Position numbers and translations under genes: made by a program. From NCBI RefSeq assembly GCF_000276665.1, contig NW_004955446.1:7315835-7379834 (forward strand): DNA of 64,000 nt. Reading direction: 5' to 3'. Position 1 is the first letter of the stretch, and each line of letters begins with the position of its first letter. Of the stretch, positions 50,346 through 60,783 are shown in pieces. The DNA is from Chinchilla lanigera (Eukaryota > Chordata > Mammalia > Rodentia > Chinchillidae). The notes beneath the pieces are model-generated. The model had not been told where the DNA came from and ran no database searches. It saw only the letters and a program-made list of their open reading frames with translations.

Positions 50346-51069
50346 GACTAGCTGATCTTTTACAAAAGGGTGAAATACATAACTGGAGAAAGATAGCCTC
50401 TTTAAGAAATGGTGTTGGGAAAACTGGCTATTCACTAGCAGAAGATTCACCATAGACTCATATGTCTAATCATGTATTAAACTAAAACAAAAATGGACCA
50501 AAGACCTAAATATTAAAACAAAGACACTTAATCTGCTTAAGGATAAAATAGAACTCTTCAAGGCATAGGCAAGGACTTTACAAACCAAACACCAATTGCA
50601 CAAGAAATCATATCAAGAATGAACAAATGAGATTATATCAAATACATGCATTTGCACAGCAAATGAAACAACCTATGTGAAAGAGAAAACTTACAAAATA
50701 GGAACACAGTTTTACTAGCTACTTACTGAACAGATGACTACTTTTTAGAAGGCATATTAAGACCTAAAAAAATCTGAGTCCCTAAAATAAGAGACCCAAT
50801 CAATAAATGAGCAATTGACATGAACAGACACTTTTGAGAAGAAGTACAAATGGCATAAAAAATGCTTGGTACCTCTGGCTGTTAGAGAAACACAAAACAA
50901 CACTGAGATTTCATCTTATTCCAGAAAGAATGAATATGATCAAAAGATCAATAACAAATGCTAGCAAGGCTACAGAGGAAAAACGAACACTTTTACAATT
51001 TTGAGGGAAATGTAAACTACTATAACCACTATGGAAATCAGTATGGATTTTCCTCAACAAATGAAAAAA

Positions 51070-51430
51070 GAAATTCCACTTGAGTCAGCTATTCTTTTTA
51101 ATATTTTTCAGAATCTTTTTGTGTCAATATATGGATGTACATTATCCTTAATGACTACAGAGCAACTAATAACCCATTACAGAGGAATAAATTTTTTCAC
51201 CAATCCTCTATAGATGGACACTTAGAATGCTTCATATTTTATAATACTACCACATTCTTCTATAAAAGTTTTATGAATTTACCATTCATTCACTAGGTTT
51301 CCTTCTACAAATGGGAGCTGCTACATCAAAAGTTTCTCATATTGGGAAAATTATTATCTAAAGAGTTAACAAACCTTCGCCTGTACTTATGTGCTTTCAC
51401 TACATGGTGAGTTGTAATACCTGTTTCTCT
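51070..51430 (-). repeat. Old L1 3'UTR fragment (antisense)
   Basis: 'tagatggacacttagaatgc', 'aaatgggagctgctacatca' and neighbouring AT-rich text resemble the antisense of old L1M 3'UTRs. It abuts the 3'-truncated sense L1. Confidence 0.55.
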
Positions 51431-51446
51431 GTAACTTTGTCAGTAC

Positions 51447-51480
51447 AAAAAAAATAAAATAAAATAAAAAAAAAATAAAT
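51447..51480. repeat. (AAAAT)n-type A-rich repeat
   Basis: Repeated aaaat units mixed with A runs. Confidence 0.85.
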
Positions 51481-51639
51481 CCCTGTTTGTCCAATAATTT
51501 GAAATTCTCCCAACCTCATCTGTGGCTTACTTTTTAACTTTGTCTAAGAGTTTGATTTTATCTACACAAAAATAAATATTTCTTGTCAGATTTATCAATC
51601 TTTTCATCATGGTATTGACTTTGGTGTCACATCATTCAC

Positions 51640-51950
51640 CCTTCACCATGTGTGTTCCTTTTCATCCTTCACTTCTCTGCCTAAGTATCACCTCTACAAG
51701 GCGACTTTCCTAAACTTTGTCCCTTATAAAGAAGGTTGTGTCTGTTACTTTCTTAGAATTTTTGCCTTTTCCTTTAGAGCACTTCATTTTTAATGATCCA
51801 CTTTCAATATGTATTACTTGTTCGTCTTTCTCACTCCAGTATAAGCCCCAAGAGGACCACTATGTTCCCCAGGCCGTCTCTATATTAGCTCTATACATTA
51901 ACTTCTGGTACAGAGCAGCTACTCATCACTTACATTTGAACAATTTTAGT
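51640..51950 (+). repeat. L2 3' fragment
   Basis: Order of landmarks: 'acctctacaaggcgactttc', then 'agtataagccccaagaggac', then 'cactatgttccccaggccgt' and 'tctggtacagagcagctact'. These follow the L2 3' end. Confidence 0.55.
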
Positions 51951-52637
51951 TCCGTCCTTCCCAGGGCTATTTGTTTTCTTTTGATCAATATTCCTTTAAT
52001 TGGCAACTGAGTCAGCAAGCTGTATGTGGTTTTTAAGGAAATTCTTCTTGTTCAAGAACTTGTAATGGTGCTTTCATAATATGCAAGATATATCTAAGAT
52101 CTGTATCTCAAGAATTTTGGTGGTTTTAAAATCTATTGTTAGTTCACTTTTGAAAAAATGAATACACAAACTTTAGATAAAAGGAGGAATGTTGTGATGT
52201 CAGAGCACTCAAAACTTAGGAACTTGAAATAATTCCCATTAAAAGCCTCTGTGATTTTGATTAATTACTCATTTCAAAGAAAATGATATTTGCTTAGTTA
52301 TTTAACTATTAGCTTCAGCAACAGCACTGGTCAGTTCCTTGGTTATTCATAAGAACACAAACTGAAGGTTAGGGTACCATAGTTTCCCACTTGCGAGGTT
52401 AAATACTTCATTTCAAAGATATGATAGATGGATATTTCTGAAAATAATTGCTTAGAATGTCTCCTTTCTATAGTAAGACATTTTGTGAAGCTGGCAGACA
52501 TTAGGAAAGCTATCTGGAAACTTTTTTAAAAGAACATAAAATGCAAAGATCAGAAAGCGTTTTTTAACATGGTTATACTGAACAAAAGCTGGGTTCAATA
52601 TTCACATTTCACTATCAGTTACTTGTAAATATTTTGC

Positions 52638-52717
52638 TTTTTTTTAAATGGGGGTCTTACTATGTTGCCTAGGCCAGTTTGAACTCCTGGATTCAAGTGG
52701 CATCATGCCCAGCTTGT
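52638..52717 (-). repeat. Truncated, diverged B1-like SINE
   Basis: A T-run and 'gggggtcttactatgttgcc' with 'ggccagtttgaactcctgga' follow the 3' half of a reverse-complement 7SL SINE. Confidence 0.7.
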
Positions 52718-54437
52718 TTCTTAAATTAAGACACAATCTGATGTCCTCCTGAGGTGAATGAATGCAGCATATTTACTATCACTGAACACATCACTGAACT
52801 ACTGCTTGCAAATATTCTGCAATATACAAGTGAGTTTTATTAATAAGTATTACTCTAGTATGGTAACATGTCCTGGATTTTAAATATTATTGCATTTAGG
52901 TGACAATGCAGTATAAATTTATTAGAAAAAATGGCCACCCAGTTATGAAAATAAGGAAATCATTCTGCAGAAAATCTTATAAGTGAAATTAATTTCAACA
53001 AACAAAAATAAAGGAAATGTCTTTATGATAAACTTCCATGTAATTCAGTGATCATCAATAATGCAATTAGACTAATTTTATAGGTGAGAAAATTACTGAG
53101 CTTTATGGTTATTAGTCCTCACTAAAACACACCTTTTCCCTGTCTGAAAAGGAGACTGTCAAAACAGGTAATTATGGAAAAGCTATAAATAGTTTGAAAG
53201 AAAACAAGACTTGTCAAAAAAACTTTATTTTCTTTCTTCACATTTTACCTTATATCCAATTGGGCAAGTCAGAAAACATTTAATTTTATTAGTGTCTATC
53301 AAGAACTTCATACATTAAAGATGAAAACCAATATATTTTTTAACCCAAATGCTTTTCTGAAATGTATAAGTGAAAGAAAAATACATAATTTTAATAAAAA
53401 ATAAATATCTAGATTATGGCATTTATTTTAAGCAAAAAGCCCTTCTTTATCTTCCATTGAAAATGGATCTTTCCTTTGGTACTAATGTACTGTTTGGGTA
53501 AAATCAATTTTCTCAGACAATGATATGATTGGATTCAAAGGACTGGGAGCACATTTAATATAGAATGCATTGAGCTATATTATTTTTTTACAATGGGCGG
53601 GTTATATATCATCATGGCAGTCATGCTTTAAAAGTTATATAAGATTACCATGAAGATTAAAATGAAAAGGTTTGATTCATACCAAGTGAAAAATAGTCAT
53701 TTCTAATTTTAAATATGTGAGTGTCATAGTTAATACCCAACCAGGATTATCTTCCATATTGGGGAATGAGTCTAAGCATTTTATCTGAAGGTCTGAAAGT
53801 CTGTAGTTCTTTAAGTAATTAAACCTTCTACTTTGTCAATAGAGACAGTTTAAAACATAGATTATATTGTATTTGAAACTTTTTAAATGAATTCTATCTA
53901 GTTAAATACTAAGTCCATATTACTGATGTGCACTTTGAATTTAATAGAATGTCAGAAAACCATTACTTTTAAAATAAAAAATACAGGCATATAGCCTCAA
54001 ATTTAAATGGTGTAGAAAGATTGAGTTGAAAAAGTAACATTTCCCCTCACATATGCCCAACTATCTACTTTCTCTTCCAGAGGCAGCTACTGTCTTCTCC
54101 TATAGATGCTAGTAGACCCATAATTTCATATTTTTTTTGCTATAATAATGATTAAGGACACCCAAATTTTACCATGTGAGGATTTTAGATAATGAAAAAT
54201 TAGTCTGCTCTCCCAAGTGTATACATTGTATTGATTATAGATAGAGCAATAAGCATAAGAAGAAAGCTGACAATATTCACTAATGAAAATTATAAGGCAT
54301 CAGAGGGGGCTTAGGAGCTCAGTGACAAGAATAGTTCAAAATACGTCCACAAAAGTCGATTACTTTCTAGTACTGGGGCCAAGTATGGAATATGTGATTC
54401 TATTTACAAAATTTTTTGTTTAACAAACTCTAGTAGA

Positions 54438-54530
54438 GGGCTGGGGATTTAGCTCAGCGACACAGCACCTGCCTGGCAAGCGCAAGGTTGTGAGTTTGAT
54501 TCCCAGTACTGGAAAAAAAATAAATAAAAA
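54438..54530 (+). repeat. ID SINE with imperfect target-site duplication
   Basis: ID body 'ggctggggatttagctcagc' with an A-rich (aaat) tail. Flanks read actctagtagag (54,427-54,438) and aatctaatagag (54,531-54,542). Confidence 0.9.
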
Positions 54531-55187
54531 AATCTAATAGAGTGTGTGAAAGGTAAAGCAGACATAAACATAAAGAAACAAAGTGAAGAAAGTTTAAAGT
54601 GAAAAATACCATGAAGCACTGTCTAAGAAAATATGGGTGAATGGAGATAGACTCACCTGTGCTGGGCATTATGTAGCTACAGAACATTTCAAATGTGGTA
54701 GGATGACTGAGGAGCTAAATTTTAAATTAAATTTAAACTTAATTTAATTTTCATTAATTCAAGTCAGAATAGCTACATGTGGCTAATGGCTACTCTACTG
54801 AATAATGATCATGCTAGGAAATATTAGTATGTTATGAGGAGAACTTTTAAGATGAAGGATTAATAAGCTGTAACAATGATATAACTGCTCCCATAAATTA
54901 TAGCCACAATAATTTTTTCATAATCTTAAGTAGAAATCTTTCAAAGTTGGAAACACCCATTCAAAAGTGTAGCCATAAAAATATAACTGTGTAAAGGATA
55001 AAATAACAATATCCTGAAGTTAAGGCAAGCAAGAAGGGAAATACCATGAAGCTAAACCAAGAAAAAAAGACAAAAAATTAATTTCCATAACAGGAAAAGT
55101 GTCAATTATCTGATAAAAAGAGCACAACAGCACCTTATAAATATTAGTTGAGCTGAAATGAAGTGGATATTGTGGTTGGCGCTCCCT

Positions 55188-55215
55188 CACCAGGTCCTTT
55201 GCACCAGGTCCTTTA
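55188..55215. repeat. 14-base tandem duplication
   Basis: caccaggtcctttg is followed by caccaggtccttta, directly left of inverted segment A. Confidence 0.9.
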
Positions 55216-55223
55216 CGCTCAGT

Positions 55224-55328
55224 GCTCTTCTGAGCGTGCTTTCTCGTTTGACACCATAGCGTGGGATATGAGAGGATTAACATACAGGTAACCCTTGACC
55301 AGTAATGGTTAGCCACTAAGAGGTGAAA
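55224..55328 (-). repeat. Unknown 105-base segment, inverted copy A
   Basis: The reverse complement of this segment matches 57,102-57,206 with about 3 differences in 105 bases. Homology stops abruptly at the inner edge. A TATA-like 'gctatataaaggctgta' lies on the minus strand just outside the inner edge (about 55,365-55,381). No repeat family recognised. Confidence 0.85.
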
Positions 55329-55564
55329 ACTTATTTGTTTTGGTAATGGAGAAATACAGCCTTTATATAGCAAATTCATAAAATACATAACACCACAAAG
55401 AAAACATTATAATCAATGGTCACTATTAATTTGTACTGTATTTATGTCCTCTTTTATGTTTTTTTATACATACACAAACTTCCTTTAAAAATAGCTTAAA
55501 AAAGAAAGTCAAGATCATAGGTATATAATTTTCTTTTTTTTAAAATTCATTCTCACATAATACG

Positions 55565-55650
55565 GGTTTTTTTTTTTTTGGTACTAGGAATCAAACTCAG
55601 GATCTTGTGCTTGCCAGGCAGGCGCTTGTGCCGCTGAGCTATGTCCCTGG
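55565..55650 (-). repeat. ID SINE between the inverted segments
   Basis: T-run, 'ggtactaggaatcaaactca' and the reverse-complement ID body. cacataat flanks it at 55,554-55,561 and 55,651-55,658. Confidence 0.9.
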
Positions 55651-55948
55651 CACATAATGTGTTTATAAAGGTTAAACACATAAACGAGATTAACCTGGAA
55701 ATATGCAAACCTCACTTTCCAATTAGATTCACATTTATACCTTCATTGCTGATTGTGAGAACTTGTTTGAACTAAGGTCTCTAGGGGTTAATTCGCTAGC
55801 AGCACTTATCAATAAGAGATAATATACTTAGATTTTATAGTATGTGCAAATTTTCAAGTCTTTCATCTCCCAATAAGAATGTAAAGTCCAGCAAATTTTT
55901 CTCACGTCATTAGTTATATTCATCTCACTTAAATTCAGAAATAATTAT

Positions 55949-56035
55949 GGGCTAGGAGTATAACTTGGTGGTAGAACACACGCTTAGAATGTATGAGGTC
56001 CTGGGTTTGACCCCAGTAATGTAACAACAAATAAA
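55949..56035 (+). repeat. Old ID-like SINE
   Basis: 'gggctaggagtataacttgg' and 'cctgggtttgaccccagtaa' stand at A-box/B-box spacing, with an A-rich tail. Confidence 0.75.
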
Positions 56036-56315
56036 TATAATTTCCTTTAAAATACAGGTACAAATAAAACAATAATTAATGTGCTAATTATTGATCCTAA
56101 ATTATAAAGTATGTTAATGACGAAAAGAAAACCTAAATAAAAGAATGACTCAAGTTATCATGACACAAAGGCTAGTACAGAACCTAAAAGATTAATCATA
56201 TTCATGTGAGTAGAAATTTTTTTACTGGGTCCTACTCTTACTTTCCTGACCAAGATTTGAACACTCAAAATTCCTGAGCATTCAAAACCCAATTCCCTTT
56301 AAAACAAGAAATATA

Positions 56316-56472
56316 GCTGGGTTACACACACCTGTAATCCCAGCACTCAGGAGGCTGAGGCAGAAGGACTGTTGTGAGTTCAAGGCCAGCCTGGGCTACT
56401 AAGTGAGCTCAAGGCCAACCTGAACTGCATAGCAAGACCTTGTCTCAAAAAGATTAAAGAAAAAACCCAAAC
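56316..56472 (+). repeat. B1-type SINE with perfect target-site duplication
   Basis: 7SL-type body with internal duplication, 'cttgtctcaaaaagattaaa' end and AAAC-rich tail. aaacaagaaatata is present at 56,302-56,315 and 56,473-56,486. Confidence 0.94.
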
Positions 56473-57101
56473 AAACAAGAAATATAAGCAAAGATTAATT
56501 ATCATCTGTGATGGACTTTTACATATGTCAGCTTGGCTAGGCTGTAGTATCCAGGCATTCAATTACACATTTACTGGGAAAGAAATCACTGCTCCCACAG
56601 GGAGTAAACTGCAGGTGTACTTGTAGGCTAAAGAATCAACTTTATTGTCTCTCAAGTACGTGGACAAATAATGAATGACATCCCATATTTTCATTCCAAT
56701 AAGATTTTTTTGGCTGTAAAATTTTCAAGCACATCTGACACACAAACACAGTATCAGTAATACTACTAAGGAACATGTCGTTTTGTAGTAACAGAGCCAG
56801 CATGCACTCAGATTACAAAATGAGTTGGCCTACTAAATTTCATTACCTGGTATTGGTCATTTACATTTTGTGCTCCTATCTACTAAAGCCAGTTTTGGCT
56901 TTTATATAACTGATGTTGAATAAGTGATTCCAGAGAAAAGGAATATGATACTGGAGAGAATGGAACATGGAAGAAAAGCCAAAATAAAGGTATGCTCTGG
57001 AGCTGATTACTGCTGTGGGCAGTGAGATCTTTTGAGGCGCCATGTTGCATATGCTTGTCTGAATGTGCTTCACCTGTTTATCCAAGGGACAGAAAGGGAG
57101 C

Positions 57102-57206
57102 TTTCACCTATTAGTGGCTAACCATTACTGGTCAAGGGTTACCTGTATGTTAACCCTCTCATATCCCACGCTATGGTGTCAAACGAGAAAGCACGCTCAG
57201 AACAGC
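57102..57206 (+). repeat. Unknown 105-base segment, copy B
   Basis: It starts 'tttcacctattagtggctaa' and ends 'gcacgctcagaacagc'. Nearly identical to the reverse complement of copy A, 1.77 kb away. Beyond the right end a weak similarity (ctggtg, gtgag) may continue with gaps. Both copies read through without stop in one frame, but this only reflects their near-identity. Confidence 0.85.
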
Positions 57207-57669
57207 TCTGGTGGTGAGAAAACAGAGGAAGCTCTTAGGGCATACAAAGGGAAGACAAACACATAAAAGAAAATTACACAACTGGCTGCAAAGCAAACAT
57301 TCAAAGCAGTACAGTATTTTGTGTCAGATGTAGATCAATATGCTTCTACTGGCTTCAACCACTGGTTTTCCATTGAGTGGCGTGCACTACCTGATAGGGT
57401 TGTGCCATGCCATCTGATGGGACAGTCATGCATGTACTACTGGTGATCCGGCAGTGAGACATACAAATTATGGCCTCATCGTGAATATATAAATTTTCTA
57501 AAAATGACAGTTTAAATGAATGTGGAGCTCAGAATTATATCTGTACTTTATACCAAAGCAAGATTCTTGTGGATTTTAATAACTAGTAAAGTAACACCAG
57601 GTATCACTTTTTAAGTGCTTATTCAGAAGTAGGTTCTGGATAAGCACTATTTTTTAATTTTATTTTGTG

Positions 57670-57860
57670 TTTTGGTTCTGGAGTTTGAACACAGGGCCTC
57701 ACACATGCTAGATAAGGGTCCTACCATTGAGTTACACCCCCTACCCTTTTTATTTTAAGACAGGGTTTTGGTAAGTTAACCAGCCTGGCCTCAAAGTTAT
57801 GATCTTCCTGTCTCAGCCTCCTTAGTAGCTGGGATTAAACTGTGTGGGCATGCATGTTGC
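57670..57860 (-). repeat. B4-like composite SINE
   Basis: Reverse-complement ID-type part ('tgaacacagggcctcacaca' to 'ccattgagttacaccccct'), then reverse-complement B1-type part ('gatcttcctgtctcagcctc', 'tagctgggattaaactgtgt'). Confidence 0.75.
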
Positions 57861-58009
57861 TAGGATAATCCCTTAAGTGTTCTGGTATTTTCAGATTTCA
57901 CATATCTCTTTTTTTAGTTTATTCCAAATATTTTTATATCAAAGCCCTAACATGTTCTCTTAAAATATATGACTCAAGAATTTCACTGCATACTTTTTAA
58001 AATATAATA

Positions 58010-58275
58010 TTTCATGTGTAGAAATAAATATAGCTAATACATGCCTGTGTGTTCACCATCCAACTTAACTTACAGATAGGACCAAAGCCCTCTGTGATCT
58101 CCTTCAACATTCTCCTTCCTCAGAGGTTAATAACTGCCCTGAATTTCTTATCTATGTTTTCATGCATTTTTAATACTTTTCACTCCATAAACAACTAAAA
58201 TGGTAGGTTACTTAATAGTTGTACTCTTATTTCCTAAGAGTTTTAAAAAACTGTACTACATTGTATATTTCCACT
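58010..58275 (-). repeat. Old L1M-type 3'UTR fragment (antisense)
   Basis: 'tgtgttcaccatccaactta', 'gaggttaataactgccctga' and 'atgcatttttaatacttttc' follow in the order known for antisense L1M 3'UTRs. Confidence 0.6.
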
Positions 58276-59106
58276 AACACAAATAATGGTAAAGGATGCA
58301 TTTGTAGCTTATTGTATATTGAATGCATAGTCTTAATTTTTTCTGGTAGAAACCTCGGAGCTGCAGTTTAGCTTATTCATTTTACAGAAAAATATAACCA
58401 TTTAATGTAATTGGCAGAGCTAGTCCTCACTGTCAAGCCCAATCAGCCCAATCTGACTTACTCTGTCAGAAAAGTCTGACTTAGTTTTAAAATTCAAATA
58501 AATGTGTTATTATGCAACTTTCTCACTTGTGAATTTTAATTTTAAGGTGATAAATGGATAGCTAGTTAGCTAAAGAGACAAAGAAGCTGTAAGTCATGGA
58601 TGGGAAGCCTTTAAGAGCTCTCAGTGATAACAAACAGCAGGTTGTGGCACCTATGCCACAGGTTTGCCACCACTACAATAAGTCATGGATTCTTGCATGA
58701 ATTTGTGGCCTGGATGAAATCATGTGTGCTCCTTCTAATCATTTTTATTGTAGCTGTCTCTGTTTTGCTCTCTAGAGACTCTCCTTTGGGTGAGATTCAC
58801 TTTCAAATCCCCTCTTTGGTGACCTGGAGATTTTAAAACTCCAAGGCAAAGGACTATTGTAACATTTAGTATAGATAAGGGGTAAGGTTTTCTTTTGAAA
58901 GGTGAGAGGGAGGTGACTTTGAAAGAAATCAGAAATAAAACTGTCAGACCAGAAAGAGTTTTGAGGCAGATTATTTTTTGGAAAGGGTGCATATGGAAAG
59001 AAAGAATGTGGAAATTCATTTCAAAAAGCTACCAATAACTGTATATTCAATAGGAAGTCTTTGTGTAACCAGTGATATAGGCACTCTATTTGAAAATGAC
59101 TAGTCA

Positions 59107-59283
59107 GTGGTAGGATTGGCAAACTAGGATGTCTGCTCACTGTTTTCATAAATAAAGTTTTATTGGATACTGCCACACTCATTTATATACTGCCTAAAAC
59201 TGCTTTCATGCAACAATAGCAAAGTTGACTAGCTGCTAAGAGACCATTTGGCTCTCTAAATAATCTGAAATATTTGATACCAG
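59107..59283 (+). repeat. hAT-group DNA transposon fossil
   Basis: 'gattggcaaactaggatgtc', 'cataaataaagttttattgg', 'atactgccacactcatttat' and 'gaccatttggctctctaaat' are the landmarks of a common non-autonomous hAT element. The right terminus is missing. Family name left open. Confidence 0.75.
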
Positions 59284-59410
59284 GTGTTCTAGAAACAAAT
59301 GTGGCACTCTTCATCTATAGTATTGCTTATGCATTTATAAATTTTTTTCCAATCAAAGTCATATATTCACATAGTTTTTAGGGCCCTATCGTTCAAAAAG
59401 ACTTGTTGAA

Positions 59411-59523
59411 GCCAGACATGGTGGCACATGGCTGTAATCCCAGCACTCAGGATGCTGAGGGAGAAGAAGCCCAGTGAGATCAAGGCTACCTTGGGGTACA
59501 CAGTGAGAACTTGTCACCCCCTT
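59411..59523 (+). repeat. B1-type SINE, diverged
   Basis: 'gccagacatggtggcacatg' and 'gctgtaatcccagcactcag', then a diverged 3' half. Confidence 0.88.
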
Positions 59524-59604
59524 ATACACACAAGGTATAAGACCTTATTATAAAAATAGCATCTCCCTATTCTTTTACTGATGTTTCATTGTCTTCTTGC
59601 AGTG

Positions 59605-59675
59605 TTTGGGATCAAACTCAGGGCTTCACACATGCTAGGCAAGCACTTTAGCACTGAGAGGCATCCCCAGACCTT
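59605..59675 (-). repeat. Old ID-like SINE
   Basis: Reverse-complement pattern 'gggatcaaactcagggcttc' to 'agcactgagaggcatcccca'. Confidence 0.75.
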
Positions 59676-60188
59676 ACTTGATGTTTATAGTCATAGCAAG
59701 TCACATCAAAGAGCCAAACGGTGTCCAGCAGTTATAAAGTAGGTTTTGCTTTTAAACACTCCATAATATCTAAGTAATACTCTTATATTACTCCTTCATT
59801 TTTCAGTTCTAAGCACTGCATATTCACTTCTCATTATTGGAAGTGAGGACTTTATCACATTTTTCTTATTCACTAATACTCTCAAAAAGATCAATATTCA
59901 ATATTTACATTATTATGAGTAAACAGTATAAACAAGTGAGTCATGCAGCACACTAGGGTTCTTTTTCTTTTCCTATCAAAGTTTTATTTTTCTTGAAGTT
60001 AATCTAAATGAATTTTATTTTCCATGTACTTACTTACAAGTCCACTTGCTATAGTCTGATGTACTAGGGTACTGTATTTCATGATTTGGGAAAAAAATTG
60101 CTCATGGATCCTACTTACCCATATTACTGATATGGTTGCCCTCATGCCCTCATGCTCTAGTACATTTAGCCTAAGCTATAGCTTTCTT

Positions 60189-60338
60189 TTTTTTTGTCTT
60201 TTTGAGACAGGGTCTTGCTATGCAGTTCAGGCTGGCCTTGAGCTCACTTTGTAGCCCAGGCTGGTCTCGAACTCGCAATGATCCTCCTGCCTCAGCCTCC
60301 GGAATGCTGGGATTACAGGTGTGTGCCACCATACCTGG
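60189..60338 (-). repeat. B1-type SINE
   Basis: T-run, 'gagacagggtcttgctatgc', 'tctcgaactcgcaatgatcc' and 'gctgggattacaggtgtgtg'. agctatagctttct and agctgtagttttct at the ends look like a decayed target-site duplication. Confidence 0.92.
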
Positions 60339-60672
60339 CAGCTGTAGTTTTCTTTCTTGATCTTACTTCTCCCTTTTTCTTTGCTCACTCCTTTTGTAAC
60401 TTCCTGAAAGTTTCTAGAGGTTAAATCTACAGGAATTTGCTCATCTAAAAAAGTTTATTCCACTCAAACTTACACGATATCAATGAGTATAGAAGTCTAG
60501 GCTGGCACTTACTACTCATCCAAATGTTGAAAGAATTCCTCATCTCACTTCCAGTGTTGCTAGTTCTCTAATTTTCTTTCCTGTTTTTCACCTATCTTTC
60601 TGCACTATTTCATACGAAATTGCTTCAGTACAAAGTCTAACACTTCCAGTAAATATTTCATTTCTTTCTTTC

Positions 60673-60783
60673 TTTTTTTTTTTTTTTTTTGGGGTTTTGG
60701 TTTTTCTCTGGTACTGGGAATCGAACTCACGACCTTGCACTTTCCAGGCAGGCACTGTGCCTCTGAGCTAAATCCCCAGCCCC
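60673..60783 (-). repeat. Young ID SINE
   Basis: A T-rich tail, 'ggtttttctctggtactggg' and the reverse-complement ID body end at 'aaatccccagcccc'. Confidence 0.92.

Larger units (their letters stand above)
42045..51065 (+). mobile_element. Degraded near-full-length L1 retrotransposon, interrupted by later insertions
   Basis: On the plus strand: a 5'UTR-like part (from about 42,045 to 43,560, including a pyrimidine-rich segment); ORF1-like sequence (about 43,790-44,600); ORF2 starting near 44,830 with the endonuclease (45,008-45,376); reverse transcriptase (about 48,495-50,280); and C-terminal ORF2 to about 51,065. Removing the MaLR (45,695-48,493) and SINEs leaves about 6 kb, the usual L1 length. 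Many stops and frameshifts make it inactive. The 3'UTR and poly-A are missing, replaced by an antisense older L1 piece. Confidence 0.85.

Noticed and set aside
55020..55388. 122-codon minus-strand ORF sharing a peptide with a 67-codon ORF at 57,063-57,266
   Set aside because: The shared peptide arises from the 105-base inverted duplication. Outside it the readings are unrelated and match no protein I know. It is reported as a DNA repeat, not a gene.
57360..57480. GC-richer segment near the inverted copy B, thought to be a retroposed gene piece
   Set aside because: No frame gives a recognisable peptide and no repeat landmark could be named.
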